From: Rhodobacteraceae bacterium (ex Bugula neritina AB1)
Lineage (GTDB): Bacteria; Pseudomonadota; Alphaproteobacteria; Rhodobacterales; Rhodobacteraceae
Assembly: GCA_001730095.1 (NCBI GenBank)
Contig: MDLF01000096.1
Coordinates: 279,117-343,116 of the forward strand
Length of the DNA stretch: 64,000 bases
Reading direction: 5' to 3'
This document shows positions 35,107-44,136 of this stretch, in pieces (the stretch's first letter is position 1; every line of letters starts with the position of its first letter). The position numbers and the translations under genes were made by a program. The notes below the pieces were generated by a model. It worked only from the letters and a program-made list of their open reading frames with translations. It was not told the DNA's origin and ran no database searches.

Positions 35107-36504
35107 TCAGCCGAAAACTTTGGTCAGGGCCTTGTCGACCGCGTCGCAGATCGCGTCGATGTCGTCAGCTGTGGAGATCAGCGCAGGGCTGAAGCACAGG
35201 GTGTTGTTGCGGCCTGGCAGCGAGCGGTTGGTGGCGCCGATCAGCACACCCAGGGCGCCGCATTCTGCCACGACTGCGCCAACCTTGGCTTCTTCGACCG
35301 GTTCCTTGCTGGTGCGGTCGGAGACCAGCTCCAGGCCCTGGAACAGGCCGATGCCGCGCACGTCGCCGACAACGCTGTGCTTTTCCTGCAGCGCCAGCAG
35401 GTTCGCCTTCATGCGCTCACCCATGGCAACGGTGTTGTCCAAGAGGTTCTCATCTTCGATGATGCGCATGTTTTCCAGCGCCGCCGCCGGGCCTGCGGTG
35501 CAGCCACCGAAGGTGGAGATGTCGCGGAAGTAGTTCAGCGGGTCAGTCGGATCGGTCTTGAACATGTCAAAGACTTCTTCGGTGGTGACCATGCAGGCGA
35601 TCGCCGCATAGCCCGACGCAACGCCTTTGGCCATGGTGACGAAATCGGGCTCGATGCCGAACTGCTGGTAGCCGAACCATTTGCCTGTACGGCCCACGCC
35701 GCAGACCACTTCGTCGATGTGCAGTAGCACGTTGTACTGTTTACAGATCTCCTGAACCCGCTCCCAGTAACCTTCGGGTGCTTCGATCACGCCGCCGCCA
35801 GCGGTGATCGGCTCCAGGCACAGCAGGCCAACGGTTTCCGGGCCTTCGCGCAGGATGACCTCTTCGATCTGGTTGGCGCAGGCGATGCCGAACTCGCGGC
35901 CCGACAGATGCTCCAGACCCAGCTCGTGCTTGCGGTATTCCATGCAGTGCGGAACCTTGACGAAGTCAGGTGCAAAGGGTCCGTACTGGGAGTTGCGCTG
36001 CTCGTGGCCGCCGGCGGACATGGTCGCCAGGGTGGAGCCATGGTAGTCGCGGTCGCGGTACAGGATTTTGGTTTTCTTGCCGTCGTATTTCTTGTGCGCC
36101 AGCTGACGCACCATCTTGAACACCTTCTCGTTCGCCTCGGAACCGGAGTTGGTGTAGTAGACGCGGGACATGCCGGGCATCTTGCTGATCAGTTTTTCAG
36201 CAAACAGCGCGCCGGGGATGGAGCCTGCGGTCTGGGCGAAGTAGCAGATTTTCATCAGCTGGTCGCGGACGGCATTTGCGATCTGCTCGCGGCCATAGCC
36301 GACGTTGACGGTCCAGACGCCGCCGGACACCGCGTCGATGTATTCCTTGCCGTTCTGATCCCAGACCCGGATGCCCTTGCCCTCGACAATGATGCGGGGG
36401 TCGTTTTCTTCAAAGGGTTTGTGCTGGATCAGGTGATGCCAAACATTTGCTTTGTCGGCCTCGACCACGCGGGAGAGATCGTTTTCTTTGAACGTGCCGT
36501 CCAT
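35107..36504 (-). CDS. tpa: Taurine--pyruvate aminotransferase
   Basis: The 465-residue class III aminotransferase has the PLP lysine Lys293 in VTMAKGVASGY, Asp264 in LLHIDEVVCGVGRTG and the Tpa-like N-terminus KANVWHHLIQHKPF. It transfers the amino group of taurine to pyruvate, giving sulfoacetaldehyde and alanine. AAAGGA precedes the ATG by six bases. It is separated from tauR by its own terminator. Two TauR-type boxes with 23-bp spacing lie 100-135 bp upstream, between it and the divergent BKACE gene. Confidence 0.95.
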   Translation of the reverse strand: MDGTFKENDLSRVVEADKANVWHHLIQHKPFEENDPRIIVEGKGIRVWDQNGKEYIDAVSGGVWTVNVGYGREQIANAVRDQLMKICYFAQTAGSIPGALFAEKLISKMPGMSRVYYTNSGSEANEKVFKMVRQLAHKKYDGKKTKILYRDRDYHGSTLATMSAGGHEQRNSQYGPFAPDFVKVPHCMEYRKHELGLEHLSGREFGIACANQIEEVILREGPETVGLLCLEPITAGGGVIEAPEGYWERVQEICKQYNVLLHIDEVVCGVGRTGKWFGYQQFGIEPDFVTMAKGVASGYAAIACMVTTEEVFDMFKTDPTDPLNYFRDISTFGGCTAGPAAALENMRIIEDENLLDNTVAMGERMKANLLALQEKHSVVGDVRGIGLFQGLELVSDRTSKEPVEEAKVGAVVAECGALGVLIGATNRSLPGRNNTLCFSPALISTADDIDAICDAVDKALTKVFG

Positions 36505-36604
36505 GACATGTCCTTTCGGCGTTAGAAGTGAATAAAGCTGCCTGTCAGCCTACATTGGCTTTGAGGCGTATTATGTACCAGAAACGTCAGTTCCGTGTAA
36601 TTCG

Positions 36605-36637
36605 TTAGGGCCAGAGCATGTGCTTGCTTAAGTCCAG
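36605..36637 (-). promoter_or_regulatory. Putative TauR boxes between tpa and the BKACE gene
   Basis: In the tpa direction CTGGACTTAA (36637-36628) and CTGGCCCTAA (36614-36605) are direct repeats 23 bp apart. They lie about 100 bp from the tpa start and 147 bp from the divergent BKACE start, so they could serve both operons. Confidence 0.7.
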
Positions 36638-36783
36638 CGTGGTCTGTTTCGGGCGGCAGGCTGATACGATTTAAAAAAACATTTGTTTGCAATTTGACTT
36701 GTTGAGATCGGGCGTTCTGTCGAGCCAGACTGTGCAAACCCGGGCCGCCTGTTGCGGCTGGGCAGGCCAAAAGGAGAGGGCCA

Positions 36784-37560
36784 GTGGCTGAGTTCACTCT
36801 GATGGTGGCGCCAAACGGCGCCCGGCGCACAGGCGCGGAGCATCCGCAGCTGCCGGTGACCCCAGTGCAAACAGCCCGGACCGCCGCAGCCTGTTTTGCT
36901 GCAGGCGCCGGGGCGCTGCACCTGCATGTTCGGGATGATGAGGGGCGTCACTCGCTGGATCCGGGGCGCTACCGCGAAGCTATTGATGCGGTGCAGGAAA
37001 GCGCGCCGGGGATGGCGGTGCAGATCACCACCGAAAGCGCCGGCATCTATGATCTGGCAGCTCAGCTCGGCTGCTTGGAGGCGCTGCGCCCACATGCAGC
37101 TTCGATCTCGGTGCGGGAAATGGCGCGTGATCCGCAGTTGGCTGCATGTGCCTATGCGCTGTGTCTGGAGACTGGCACGCGCGTGCAGCATATCCTCTAT
37201 GGCCCTGGCTGCATTGCCCGGTTGAAGGCCTGGTATATGGACGGCACGGTACCGGACAGCATGCGCGATGCCATCTTTGTTCTGGGCACATACACCCCGC
37301 CGGTTCTGGCGCGGCCCGAAGGATTGGCTGCTTTCCGTGACGCAACGGCAGAATTGCGCCTGAACTGGACTGTCTGCGCCTTTGGCCGCAACGAGCACGC
37401 CTGTCTGCTGGCTGCGGTGGCTGCAGGCGGGGATGTGCGAATCGGATTTGAGAATAACATTGAAACACCGGAGGGCGGGCTGCTGGCAGACAATGCTGCG
37501 TCGGTTGCGGCCTTCGTTCAGGCCGCGCGGGACGCAGGCCATCGTCTCAAGGAGAACTGA
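36784..37560 (+). CDS. BKACE family (DUF849) beta-keto acid cleavage enzyme
   Basis: The 258-residue protein belongs to the 3-keto-5-aminohexanoate cleavage (Kce/BKACE, DUF849) family: APNGARRTGAEHPQLPVTP at the start, zinc-binding LHLHVRDDEGRHSLDP around residue 42, and VRIGFENN near the end. These enzymes exchange a beta-keto acid and acetyl-CoA to give acetoacetate and a new CoA ester. It is shorter than many members. The start is a GTG with AAGGAGAGG upstream. It is followed two bases later by an aminotransferase gene and diverges from tpa. The substrate is unknown. Confidence 0.88.
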   Translation: MAEFTLMVAPNGARRTGAEHPQLPVTPVQTARTAAACFAAGAGALHLHVRDDEGRHSLDPGRYREAIDAVQESAPGMAVQITTESAGIYDLAAQLGCLEALRPHAASISVREMARDPQLAACAYALCLETGTRVQHILYGPGCIARLKAWYMDGTVPDSMRDAIFVLGTYTPPVLARPEGLAAFRDATAELRLNWTVCAFGRNEHACLLAAVAAGGDVRIGFENNIETPEGGLLADNAASVAAFVQAARDAGHRLKEN

Positions 37561-37562
37561 AC

Positions 37563-38891
37563 ATGTCTCATGTCTTCCCACGCCACACCAGGGCTGCACT
37601 GCCCGCCGCCGTTTCCGGCGATGGCTGCTATCTGATCGACGCAGACGGCAAGCGCTACTTTGACGGCTCTGGCGGTGCTGCGGTGTCCTGCCTTGGCCAT
37701 TCCGACGCAGATGTCATCAAGGCGGTGCAGGATCAGGTCGGCAAATTGGCCTTTGCCCACACCGGATTCCTTACCTCGGGACCTGCCGAGGAACTGGCAG
37801 ACCTGCTGGTCGCCCACGCGCCGGGAGATATCGACCGGGTGTATTTCGTATCCGGCGGCTCAGAGGCGACCGAGGCGGCGATCAAACTGGCCCGCCAGTA
37901 TCACCTGGAACGCGGTGAGCCGCAGCGCCGACACCTGATTGCCCGCAAGCAAAGCTATCACGGCAACACCCTTGGGGCCCTGGCCGCTGGCGGCAACGCA
38001 TGGCGCCGCGCCCAGTTTGCGCCGCTGTTGATCGAAATCTCCCACATCTCGCCCTGCTACGAATACGTTGGCCGGACAGAGGCAGAGAGCAGCTACGGTT
38101 ACGGTCAGCGGGTGGCAAACGAACTGGAGGAGGAAATCCTCCGCCTAGGCCCGGAGACCGTGATGGCCTTCATGGCGGAACCGGTGGTCGGTGCGACCGC
38201 TGGCGCGGTTCCGGCGGTTGAGGGATATTTCAAGCGCATCCGCGAGATTTGCGACCAGTACGGCGTTCTGCTGATCCTGGATGAAGTGATGTGCGGCATG
38301 GGCCGTACCGGCCATCTGTTTGCTTGCGAAGCAGACGGTGTGGCGCCTGATATCCTGTGTATCGCCAAGGGCCTGGGGGCGGGTTACCAGCCGATTGGCG
38401 CCATGCTTTGCTCCAAACAGATCTACGAGGCGATTGAACGTGGCTCTGGCTTCTTCCAGCACGGGCACACCTATATCGGTCACCCGGTTGCCACTGCTGC
38501 CGGTCTTGCCGTGGTCAAGGCTATGTTGGAGCGCGGTCTGGTGCAGCGCTGCGCGGACATGGGAGAAAAGCTGCAAGCAGCGCTGGAGGCGCGCTTTGGC
38601 CAGCATCCTAATGTCGGCGACATCCGTGGCCGCGGATTGTTCCGCGGGGTGGAGCTGGTCGCCGACCGCGCAACCAAGGAACCTTTCGACCCTGCGCTGG
38701 GGCTGGCTGCCGGGATCAAGAAGGCCGCGTTTCAGGCCGGGCTGATCTGCTACCCGATGTCCGGTACCCGCGACGGCAGAAACGGCGACCACATCCTGCT
38801 GGCACCGCCTTTCATAATCACCGATGAACAGATCACCGAAGTCGTGGACAAGCTGGAAGCCGCTATCACCCAGTGCCTGCCGAACAGCTAA
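37563..38891 (+). CDS. Class III (omega) aminotransferase of unknown substrate
   Basis: The 442-residue PLP enzyme has Lys269 in ILCIAKGLGAGYQPIG, Asp240 in LLILDEVMCGMGRTG and VYFVSGGSEATEAA, as in omega-amino acid and beta-alanine type aminotransferases. It is not a second Tpa: the N-terminus and substrate loops differ. It is almost adjacent to the BKACE gene, so the pair probably acts on one compound, deaminating an amino acid or amine whose keto product is processed further. Hypotaurine or another omega-amino compound is a possibility, as inference only. Confidence 0.88.
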   Translation: MSHVFPRHTRAALPAAVSGDGCYLIDADGKRYFDGSGGAAVSCLGHSDADVIKAVQDQVGKLAFAHTGFLTSGPAEELADLLVAHAPGDIDRVYFVSGGSEATEAAIKLARQYHLERGEPQRRHLIARKQSYHGNTLGALAAGGNAWRRAQFAPLLIEISHISPCYEYVGRTEAESSYGYGQRVANELEEEILRLGPETVMAFMAEPVVGATAGAVPAVEGYFKRIREICDQYGVLLILDEVMCGMGRTGHLFACEADGVAPDILCIAKGLGAGYQPIGAMLCSKQIYEAIERGSGFFQHGHTYIGHPVATAAGLAVVKAMLERGLVQRCADMGEKLQAALEARFGQHPNVGDIRGRGLFRGVELVADRATKEPFDPALGLAAGIKKAAFQAGLICYPMSGTRDGRNGDHILLAPPFIITDEQITEVVDKLEAAITQCLPNS

Positions 38892-38897
38892 TCAGTC

Positions 38898-39566
38898 TTA
38901 TCGCAATTCAGTTTCAGCGGCGCCAAGCTGCTCCAGAATACTGGTGTAATTCTCAATGCCCTGGGCACCGGTCACCAGGTGACGGCCGTTGAACACCATG
39001 GCGGGAACCCCGCGGATGCCTTGGCCCACCCAAAACGCTTCGCGCTGACGCACGCTGTCGGCGTGTTTGCCGCTTTCCAGTGCCGCCCGCGCCTCTGTTC
39101 CGTCCAGCCCGAGGCTGTCGGCCGTGTCGATCAGAACGCCCACGTCGGAAACATCTCTGCCATCGGTGAAATAGGCCTGCAGCAGCGCCTGTTTCATCGG
39201 GTGACCCTTGCCGCGTTCTTCGGCCCATTCGATCAGCTGATGCGCCTGGAATGTGTTGTAGATCCGCATGCCGGCAAAGAAATTGAAGGTGAACCCTAAA
39301 GCCTCCCCCAGTTCCGTCAGCTGCGCCCGGACCTGCGCCGATTGCTCTGCAGTGCTGCCATATTTGGCTGCCAGATGCGCGCGCAGGTCTTCACCTTCGG
39401 GCGCCATGTCCGGGTTCAGCTCAAACGGCTGCCAATGGACATCCAAAGATACACCCGCACGGCGGGCGGCAAAGGCCAGCTGACTGTATCCCGCGGCGCA
39501 CCAGGGGCAGACCACATCCGAGACGATGTCTACGCGCAGCACCGGAAGGCTGGAAGTATCCGCCAT
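38898..39566 (-). CDS. DsbA family oxidoreductase (FrnE-like)
   Basis: The 222-residue protein has the thioredoxin-fold motif SDVVCPWCAAG (CPWC about residues 19-22) and the alpha-helical insertion of FrnE-type cytoplasmic DsbA relatives. YNTFQAHQLIEWAEERGKG and VPAMVFNGRHLVTGAQ are conserved in this group. There is no signal peptide. It may be a thiol-disulfide isomerase of oxidative stress. It converges on the aminotransferase gene with only six bases between the stops. Confidence 0.9.
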   Translation of the reverse strand: MADTSSLPVLRVDIVSDVVCPWCAAGYSQLAFAARRAGVSLDVHWQPFELNPDMAPEGEDLRAHLAAKYGSTAEQSAQVRAQLTELGEALGFTFNFFAGMRIYNTFQAHQLIEWAEERGKGHPMKQALLQAYFTDGRDVSDVGVLIDTADSLGLDGTEARAALESGKHADSVRQREAFWVGQGIRGVPAMVFNGRHLVTGAQGIENYTSILEQLGAAETELR

Positions 39567-39880
39567 GAGGGAGTGTCCTTGTTATCTGTATGTTGCGCTG
39601 AAGATGGGGGCGAAGTGACCGCAGTGCAACCAGGCGCGCGCCGGTACCGATGGGCCGGGCGATGACTTCACTGCAGGTTTTCTGGCAATGGTTCAGGAAC
39701 TGGGCCTGCTGGCGGGCTGGTGTGGGCCTGCTGTGGACTGCGGCAGTGAGACCCATGGGTGCAGAAGATCTGGAAACCTGGCTGCGTTGCGCCGTGCAAG
39801 CTGCGGCAGCGGCAGTTTCGCGCTGCGGAGCAGACCTGTTTTGTGCGGCGGGACCAAGCAGCTGACGCCGGCCGCTCTCT
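39567..39880. other. Gap between the DsbA-family gene and eda
   Basis: Some 310 bp with no supported gene. A 71-codon plus-strand ORF (39650-39865) lacks a ribosome site and any domain. It should contain the promoter of the DsbA-family gene near 39580. Confidence 0.5.
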
Positions 39881-40528
39881 TTAATGGGCGAGTTTCGCGG
39901 CTTCTTGAGCGAGACTTTCGATGGCGTGCCAGTTTCCTGTTTGGACGAGGTTTTTTGGAGCCACCCAGCTTCCGCCTGCGCAGGCGGTGTTGGGCAGGGC
40001 GAGGTAGCTTGCGGCATTGGCGGGGGTGATGCCGCCGGTCGGGCAGAAGGAGATTTGCGGCAGGGGGGCGCCGATCGCCTTGAGTGCCGGAGCGCCGCCG
40101 GAGGCCTCGGCCGGGAAGAACTTCTGCATGTCATACCCGCGCGCGAGCAGTCGCATGGCTTCAGAGGCAGTGGCCGCACCGGGCAGGAGCGGCAGGCCTG
40201 CATGCTCGCAGGCGGCAAGCAGCTCCTCGGTGGCGCCGGGGGAGACGCCGAATTGCGCTCCTGCTGCCACGGCAGCCTGCACGTCATCCGGTGTGATCAG
40301 CGTGCCGGCGCCGACCACACCGCCGGGCACTTGGGCCATTTCGCGGATCGCGTCCAATGCCGCGGGTGTGCGCAGGGTGACTTCCAGTGCAGGCAGGCCG
40401 CCTGCCACCAGCGCTTCGGCCAGTGGCCGGGCATGGGCAGCGTCTTCGACCACCAGCACCGGGACAATCGGCGCCAGGCTGCAGATTTCACGGGTGCGGC
40501 GGCTGGCCTCGGAAGGGTGGATCGGCAT
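39881..40528 (-). CDS. eda: 2-dehydro-3-deoxy-phosphogluconate aldolase
   Basis: The 215-residue protein is a KDPG aldolase: VVGAGTLITPDDVQAA (about residues 70-85), Schiff-base Lys in YDMQKFFPAE, and ISFCPTGGITPANAASYL. It cleaves KDPG to pyruvate and glyceraldehyde 3-phosphate in the Entner-Doudoroff pathway. It starts three bases after the edd stop, so it is the last gene of a zwf-edd-eda operon. Confidence 0.95.
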   Translation of the reverse strand: MPIHPSEASRRTREICSLAPIVPVLVVEDAAHARPLAEALVAGGLPALEVTLRTPAALDAIREMAQVPGGVVGAGTLITPDDVQAAVAAGAQFGVSPGATEELLAACEHAGLPLLPGAATASEAMRLLARGYDMQKFFPAEASGGAPALKAIGAPLPQISFCPTGGITPANAASYLALPNTACAGGSWVAPKNLVQTGNWHAIESLAQEAAKLAH

Positions 40529-40531
40529 CGG

Positions 40532-42340
40532 TCAGTCTCCAAACACACTGGCGCCTTCGTCGGCTGAGGCAACCGAGCGGCGGAACAGGGAAAACAGTTC
40601 ACGGCCTGTGCCGTGCTGGTATGCGCTGAGATCGGCGGTGGCAGGGTCGCGCTCCATCGCCGATTCAGTCAAAACTTCCAGGGTGCCTTGCACGGCATCA
40701 AGCCGCAGCAGGTCGCCGTCTCGAATCCGGGCAATTGGACCGCCATCTAGGGCCTCAGGCACCACATGGATCGCAGCGGGGATCTTGCCGGAGGCGCCGG
40801 ACATCCGCCCGTCGGTGACCAGAGCCACCTTCTGGCCACGGCCTTGCAGGATGCCCAAGAATGGCGTCAGGCTGTGCAGTTCCGGCATGCCGTTGGCTTT
40901 GGGACCCTGAAACCGCACGACGATGATTACATCGCCGGTCAGTTCACCTGCCTTGAAGGCGGTCTTGGCCTCTTCCTGGTCGTGAAACACCCGGGCCGGG
41001 GCTTCGATCACCTGATGCTGTTTCGCAACTGCTGACACCTTGATGACGGCGGTGCCGAGATTGCCGGTCAGCCGTTTCAGGCCTCCGGTTTTCTGAAACG
41101 GCGCATCTGCTGGGCGCAGGACTGCGTCGTTCAGGCTTTGGCCCGGGCCGGGGCGGAAGGTGAGGCCGTCTTCTGACAGGAAGGGTTCCTGCGTGTAGTG
41201 TTCCAGCCCTTCGCCCGCGACTGTCCTTGTGTCCGGATGTAGAAGGCCTGCCTTCAGCAGCTCGGCAATCATGAAGCCCAGCCCGCCTGCTGCGTGGAAA
41301 TGGTTCACATCCGCCAGACCGTTGGGATAGACTTTGGCCAGCAGCGGCACGGCTTCAGACAGGTCCGCAAAATCCTGCCAGTCCAGGATGATGCCGCCTG
41401 CCCGTGCCATGGCGATCAAGTGGATCAGCAGATTGGTGGAGCCGCCTGTCGCCATCAATCCGACGATGCCGTTGGCATAGGCCTTCTCGTCCAAAATGTC
41501 GCAGACCGGGGTGTAGCTGTTGCCAAGCGCACTGAGAGACAGCGCACGCTTTGCGCCCTCCATTGTCAAGGCTTCACGCAGGGGCGAGCCAGGGGTGACG
41601 AAGGAGGAGCCGGGCAGGTGCAGCCCCATAAATTCCATCAGCATCTGGTTGGTGTTGGCGGTGCCATAGAAGGTGCAGGTGCCGGGGCCGTGATAGGCGG
41701 CCATTTCCGCCTTCAGGAGTTCTTCGCGGGATATTTTTCCAGCCGCGAATTTCTGGCGGATCTGCGCCTTTTCGTCATTGGCCAGGCCGCTGGTCATCGG
41801 GCCTGCAGGCAGGAATATTGCCGGGATATGGCCAAATGCCTGGGCTGCGATCACGAGGCCGGGGATGATTTTGTCGCAGACGCCAAGAAACACAGCCGCA
41901 TCAAAAACATTGTGGCTCAGTGCGATGCCCGCGGCCATGGCGATCGCGTCGCGGGAAAACAGGCTGAGCTCCATTCCTGCCTCACCCTGGGTGACCCCGT
42001 CGCACATGGCAGGTACTCCGCCTGCGACTTGTGCGGTGCCGCCTGCCAGGCGCACTGCATCGCGGATCAGAGCGGGGTAGGTTTCAAACGGCTGATGCGC
42101 CGACAGCATGTCATTGTAGGCAGTGACGATCCCCAGGTGCCCCGTTGTCGCCTGGGCCAAAGCTTGCTGGTCTGTGCCAGAGGCGGCATAGGCATGGGCC
42201 TGGCCGGAGCAGCTGAGATGAGCCCGGGCCGGTCCTTTGCCGCGGGCGGCCCCCATCCGATCTAGATATCCTGCGCGCGTGACCTCGCTGCGAAGTATGA
42301 TGCGCTCTGTCACGGCGGCCAGTGTGGAATTCAAGGTCAT
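40532..42340 (-). CDS. edd: Phosphogluconate dehydratase
   Basis: The 602-residue enzyme belongs to the IlvD/Edd family. It has the Edd-type iron-sulfur cysteines ([29 protein letters not shown]) and [20 protein letters not shown]. It dehydrates 6-phosphogluconate to KDPG. ATG 42340 has AAAGGCAG in front and starts at [10 protein letters not shown], as in other Edd proteins; a TTG six codons upstream is less likely. It lies between zwf and eda. Confidence 0.95.
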   Translation of the reverse strand: MTLNSTLAAVTERIILRSEVTRAGYLDRMGAARGKGPARAHLSCSGQAHAYAASGTDQQALAQATTGHLGIVTAYNDMLSAHQPFETYPALIRDAVRLAGGTAQVAGGVPAMCDGVTQGEAGMELSLFSRDAIAMAAGIALSHNVFDAAVFLGVCDKIIPGLVIAAQAFGHIPAIFLPAGPMTSGLANDEKAQIRQKFAAGKISREELLKAEMAAYHGPGTCTFYGTANTNQMLMEFMGLHLPGSSFVTPGSPLREALTMEGAKRALSLSALGNSYTPVCDILDEKAYANGIVGLMATGGSTNLLIHLIAMARAGGIILDWQDFADLSEAVPLLAKVYPNGLADVNHFHAAGGLGFMIAELLKAGLLHPDTRTVAGEGLEHYTQEPFLSEDGLTFRPGPGQSLNDAVLRPADAPFQKTGGLKRLTGNLGTAVIKVSAVAKQHQVIEAPARVFHDQEEAKTAFKAGELTGDVIIVVRFQGPKANGMPELHSLTPFLGILQGRGQKVALVTDGRMSGASGKIPAAIHVVPEALDGGPIARIRDGDLLRLDAVQGTLEVLTESAMERDPATADLSAYQHGTGRELFSLFRRSVASADEGASVFGD

Positions 42341-42388
42341 GATCTGCCTTTGTTGCAAGCTGCGAGGGCGGGCGTGAGGTGAAACATG

Positions 42389-43837
42389 CTAGGCTCCGAT
42401 ACCGCGCCAGCGCCGCCCGTCGCGGTGGATCAGCAGGAGAGAGTCATCAGGCCCGGCGCTTCCCTTGTCATAGAGTTGCGGCGTGTCGCCTATGTCCTGC
42501 CAGTTGGTGATGATGGGATCGGCCCAGGCCCAGGCAGCTTCGACTTCGTCGCCGCGCATAAACAAAGTCTGATTGCCGCGGATCACATCCATGATCAGGC
42601 GTTCATAGGCATCCTGCGGACGCCCCGAGTCCGGCAGCTCTTCGGCAAAGGTCATATCCAGGTTGGCGCCTGTCAGCCGCATGCCGCCGGGGCCGGGGTC
42701 CTTGATGGTGGTTTTCAGCGTGATGCCTTCATCGGGCTGCAGCCGGATCACCAGCACATTCCCATGCACCGGGCCGGAGCCTTCGAAAATGTTGTGCGGC
42801 GGATCGCGAAAGTAGACCGCAATCTCGCTCACTCTTTCGCGCAAGCACTTGCCTGTCCGTAAATAGAAGGGTGTGCCGGCCCAGCGCCAGTTCGCCACGT
42901 CTACTTTGAGCGCGATATAGCTTTCGGTGCGGCTGGCCGGGTTGCCTGCGTGATCGCGGTAACCATCGCCGTCCTTGCCGCGGTACTGGCCGCGGGCAAT
43001 GCAGGACTGTGGCACCGGGCGCAGCGCCTCGATGACCTTGACCTTCTCGTCTCGCACTGAGTTCGGTGTGAACTGCGCGGGGGGCTCCATCGCGGTCAGG
43101 CACAAAAGCTGCATGAGATGGTTCTGGACCATGTCTCTCATGGCGCCGGACTTGTCATAATAATCGCCGCGCCCTTCGACCCCGATGCTTTCCGCCACAG
43201 TGATTTGAACGTGGTCAATATGCGACGAATTCCAAAGCGGTTCGAACAGCGAATTGGCAAAGCGCAGCGCCATCAGATTCTGCACGGTTTCCTTGCCCAG
43301 ATAATGGTCGATCCGGTAGATCTGCCGTTCCTCGAAATGCTCCCGCAGCGCGGCGTTCAAGGTTCGTGCCGTGGTCAAGTCGTGACCGAATGGTTTTTCC
43401 AGAACGATCCGGCTTGTTGATGTGGCAATGCCAGTTTCGCTTAGATGGCGGGCTATATCCGTGAACAGGGATGGAGCAACCGACAGATAGAATGCCCGAA
43501 CCACGTCATCTCGCAGTTTTTCCCGCAGGTTGTCCCAGCCTGCGTCACCACGTGCGTCCACGGCGGCATAGTCCAGAAGAGCTGTGAAAGCAGAAATCTC
43601 TTCGGGGGTGCTTTCCACATTCTGGCCGAACTCGCGGATCGCATCGGCTGTCTGGCTTCGGAACGTTTCTGCCGTCAACTCGCTGCGAGACGAGCCGATG
43701 ATCCGGCAGTCTGTGTTGAACTGGCCGATTTGAAACCGATGGAACAAGGCCGGCAGAATTTTGCGGCGTGCCAAGTCGCCAGTGGCGCCAAACAGCACGA
43801 GGTCAAAGGGTTCAACTGGAATGACGCGGGAAACCAT
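42389..43837 (-). CDS. zwf: Glucose-6-phosphate 1-dehydrogenase
   Basis: The 482-residue protein has the NADP-binding N-terminus LVLFGATGDLARRKILPAL (about residues 14-32) and the active-site motif RIDHYLGKETVQN. It oxidises glucose 6-phosphate to 6-phosphogluconolactone, the entry to the Entner-Doudoroff route. The long upstream frame lacks family similarity, so ATG 43837 is used. No 6-phosphogluconolactonase gene (pgl) sits between zwf and edd. A LacI-type palindrome lies about 110 bp upstream. Confidence 0.95.
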   Translation of the reverse strand: MVSRVIPVEPFDLVLFGATGDLARRKILPALFHRFQIGQFNTDCRIIGSSRSELTAETFRSQTADAIREFGQNVESTPEEISAFTALLDYAAVDARGDAGWDNLREKLRDDVVRAFYLSVAPSLFTDIARHLSETGIATSTSRIVLEKPFGHDLTTARTLNAALREHFEERQIYRIDHYLGKETVQNLMALRFANSLFEPLWNSSHIDHVQITVAESIGVEGRGDYYDKSGAMRDMVQNHLMQLLCLTAMEPPAQFTPNSVRDEKVKVIEALRPVPQSCIARGQYRGKDGDGYRDHAGNPASRTESYIALKVDVANWRWAGTPFYLRTGKCLRERVSEIAVYFRDPPHNIFEGSGPVHGNVLVIRLQPDEGITLKTTIKDPGPGGMRLTGANLDMTFAEELPDSGRPQDAYERLIMDVIRGNQTLFMRGDEVEAAWAWADPIITNWQDIGDTPQLYDKGSAGPDDSLLLIHRDGRRWRGIGA

Positions 43838-43944
43838 TGATATTACATCGCTGTTCCATTGGGGCCGCAGGGACGGGGCATTGTGCCGCCTTCGTCGCGG
43901 CAATTCAATTCCCTCTGCCAGCATTGGGCCGGGTAAAAATCGCG

Positions 43945-43956
43945 TTATCGCTAACA
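43945..43956. promoter_or_regulatory. LacI/GntR-type operator GTTATCGCTAAC upstream of zwf
   Basis: GTTA and TAAC arms around a central TCGC give a palindrome with the CG centre typical of LacI-family sites; the flanking bases partly extend it. It is in the zwf/CoA-transferase divergent region, about 108 bp before zwf. The regulator is not in the window. Confidence 0.45.
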
Positions 43957-44055
43957 TGGATGCGAGATGGGGGCCATAGAAATTTTCACAGACTTCTGTC
44001 AGGCGGATTGGGAGATGCATTCAGAACAGTCAGCGATGCTCGTCGGCGGCTGTAA

Positions 44056-44067
44056 ATTTGATCAAAT
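44056..44067. promoter_or_regulatory. Palindrome ATTTGATCAAAT upstream of the CoA-transferase
   Basis: A perfect 12-bp AT-rich palindrome 70 bp before the CoA-transferase start, within an otherwise GC-rich region. It may be an operator. Confidence 0.35.
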
Positions 44068-44136
44068 ATTGCCCGGACGGGCCGCAGCGGCTAAGTATGG
44101 CGGAGCGAATGCGTTATCTGTTCGAAAGGAATGGTC

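Noticed and set aside
39650..39865. Plus-strand 71-codon ORF in the gap before eda
   Set aside because: No ribosome site or conserved domain; kept only as an unexplained gap.
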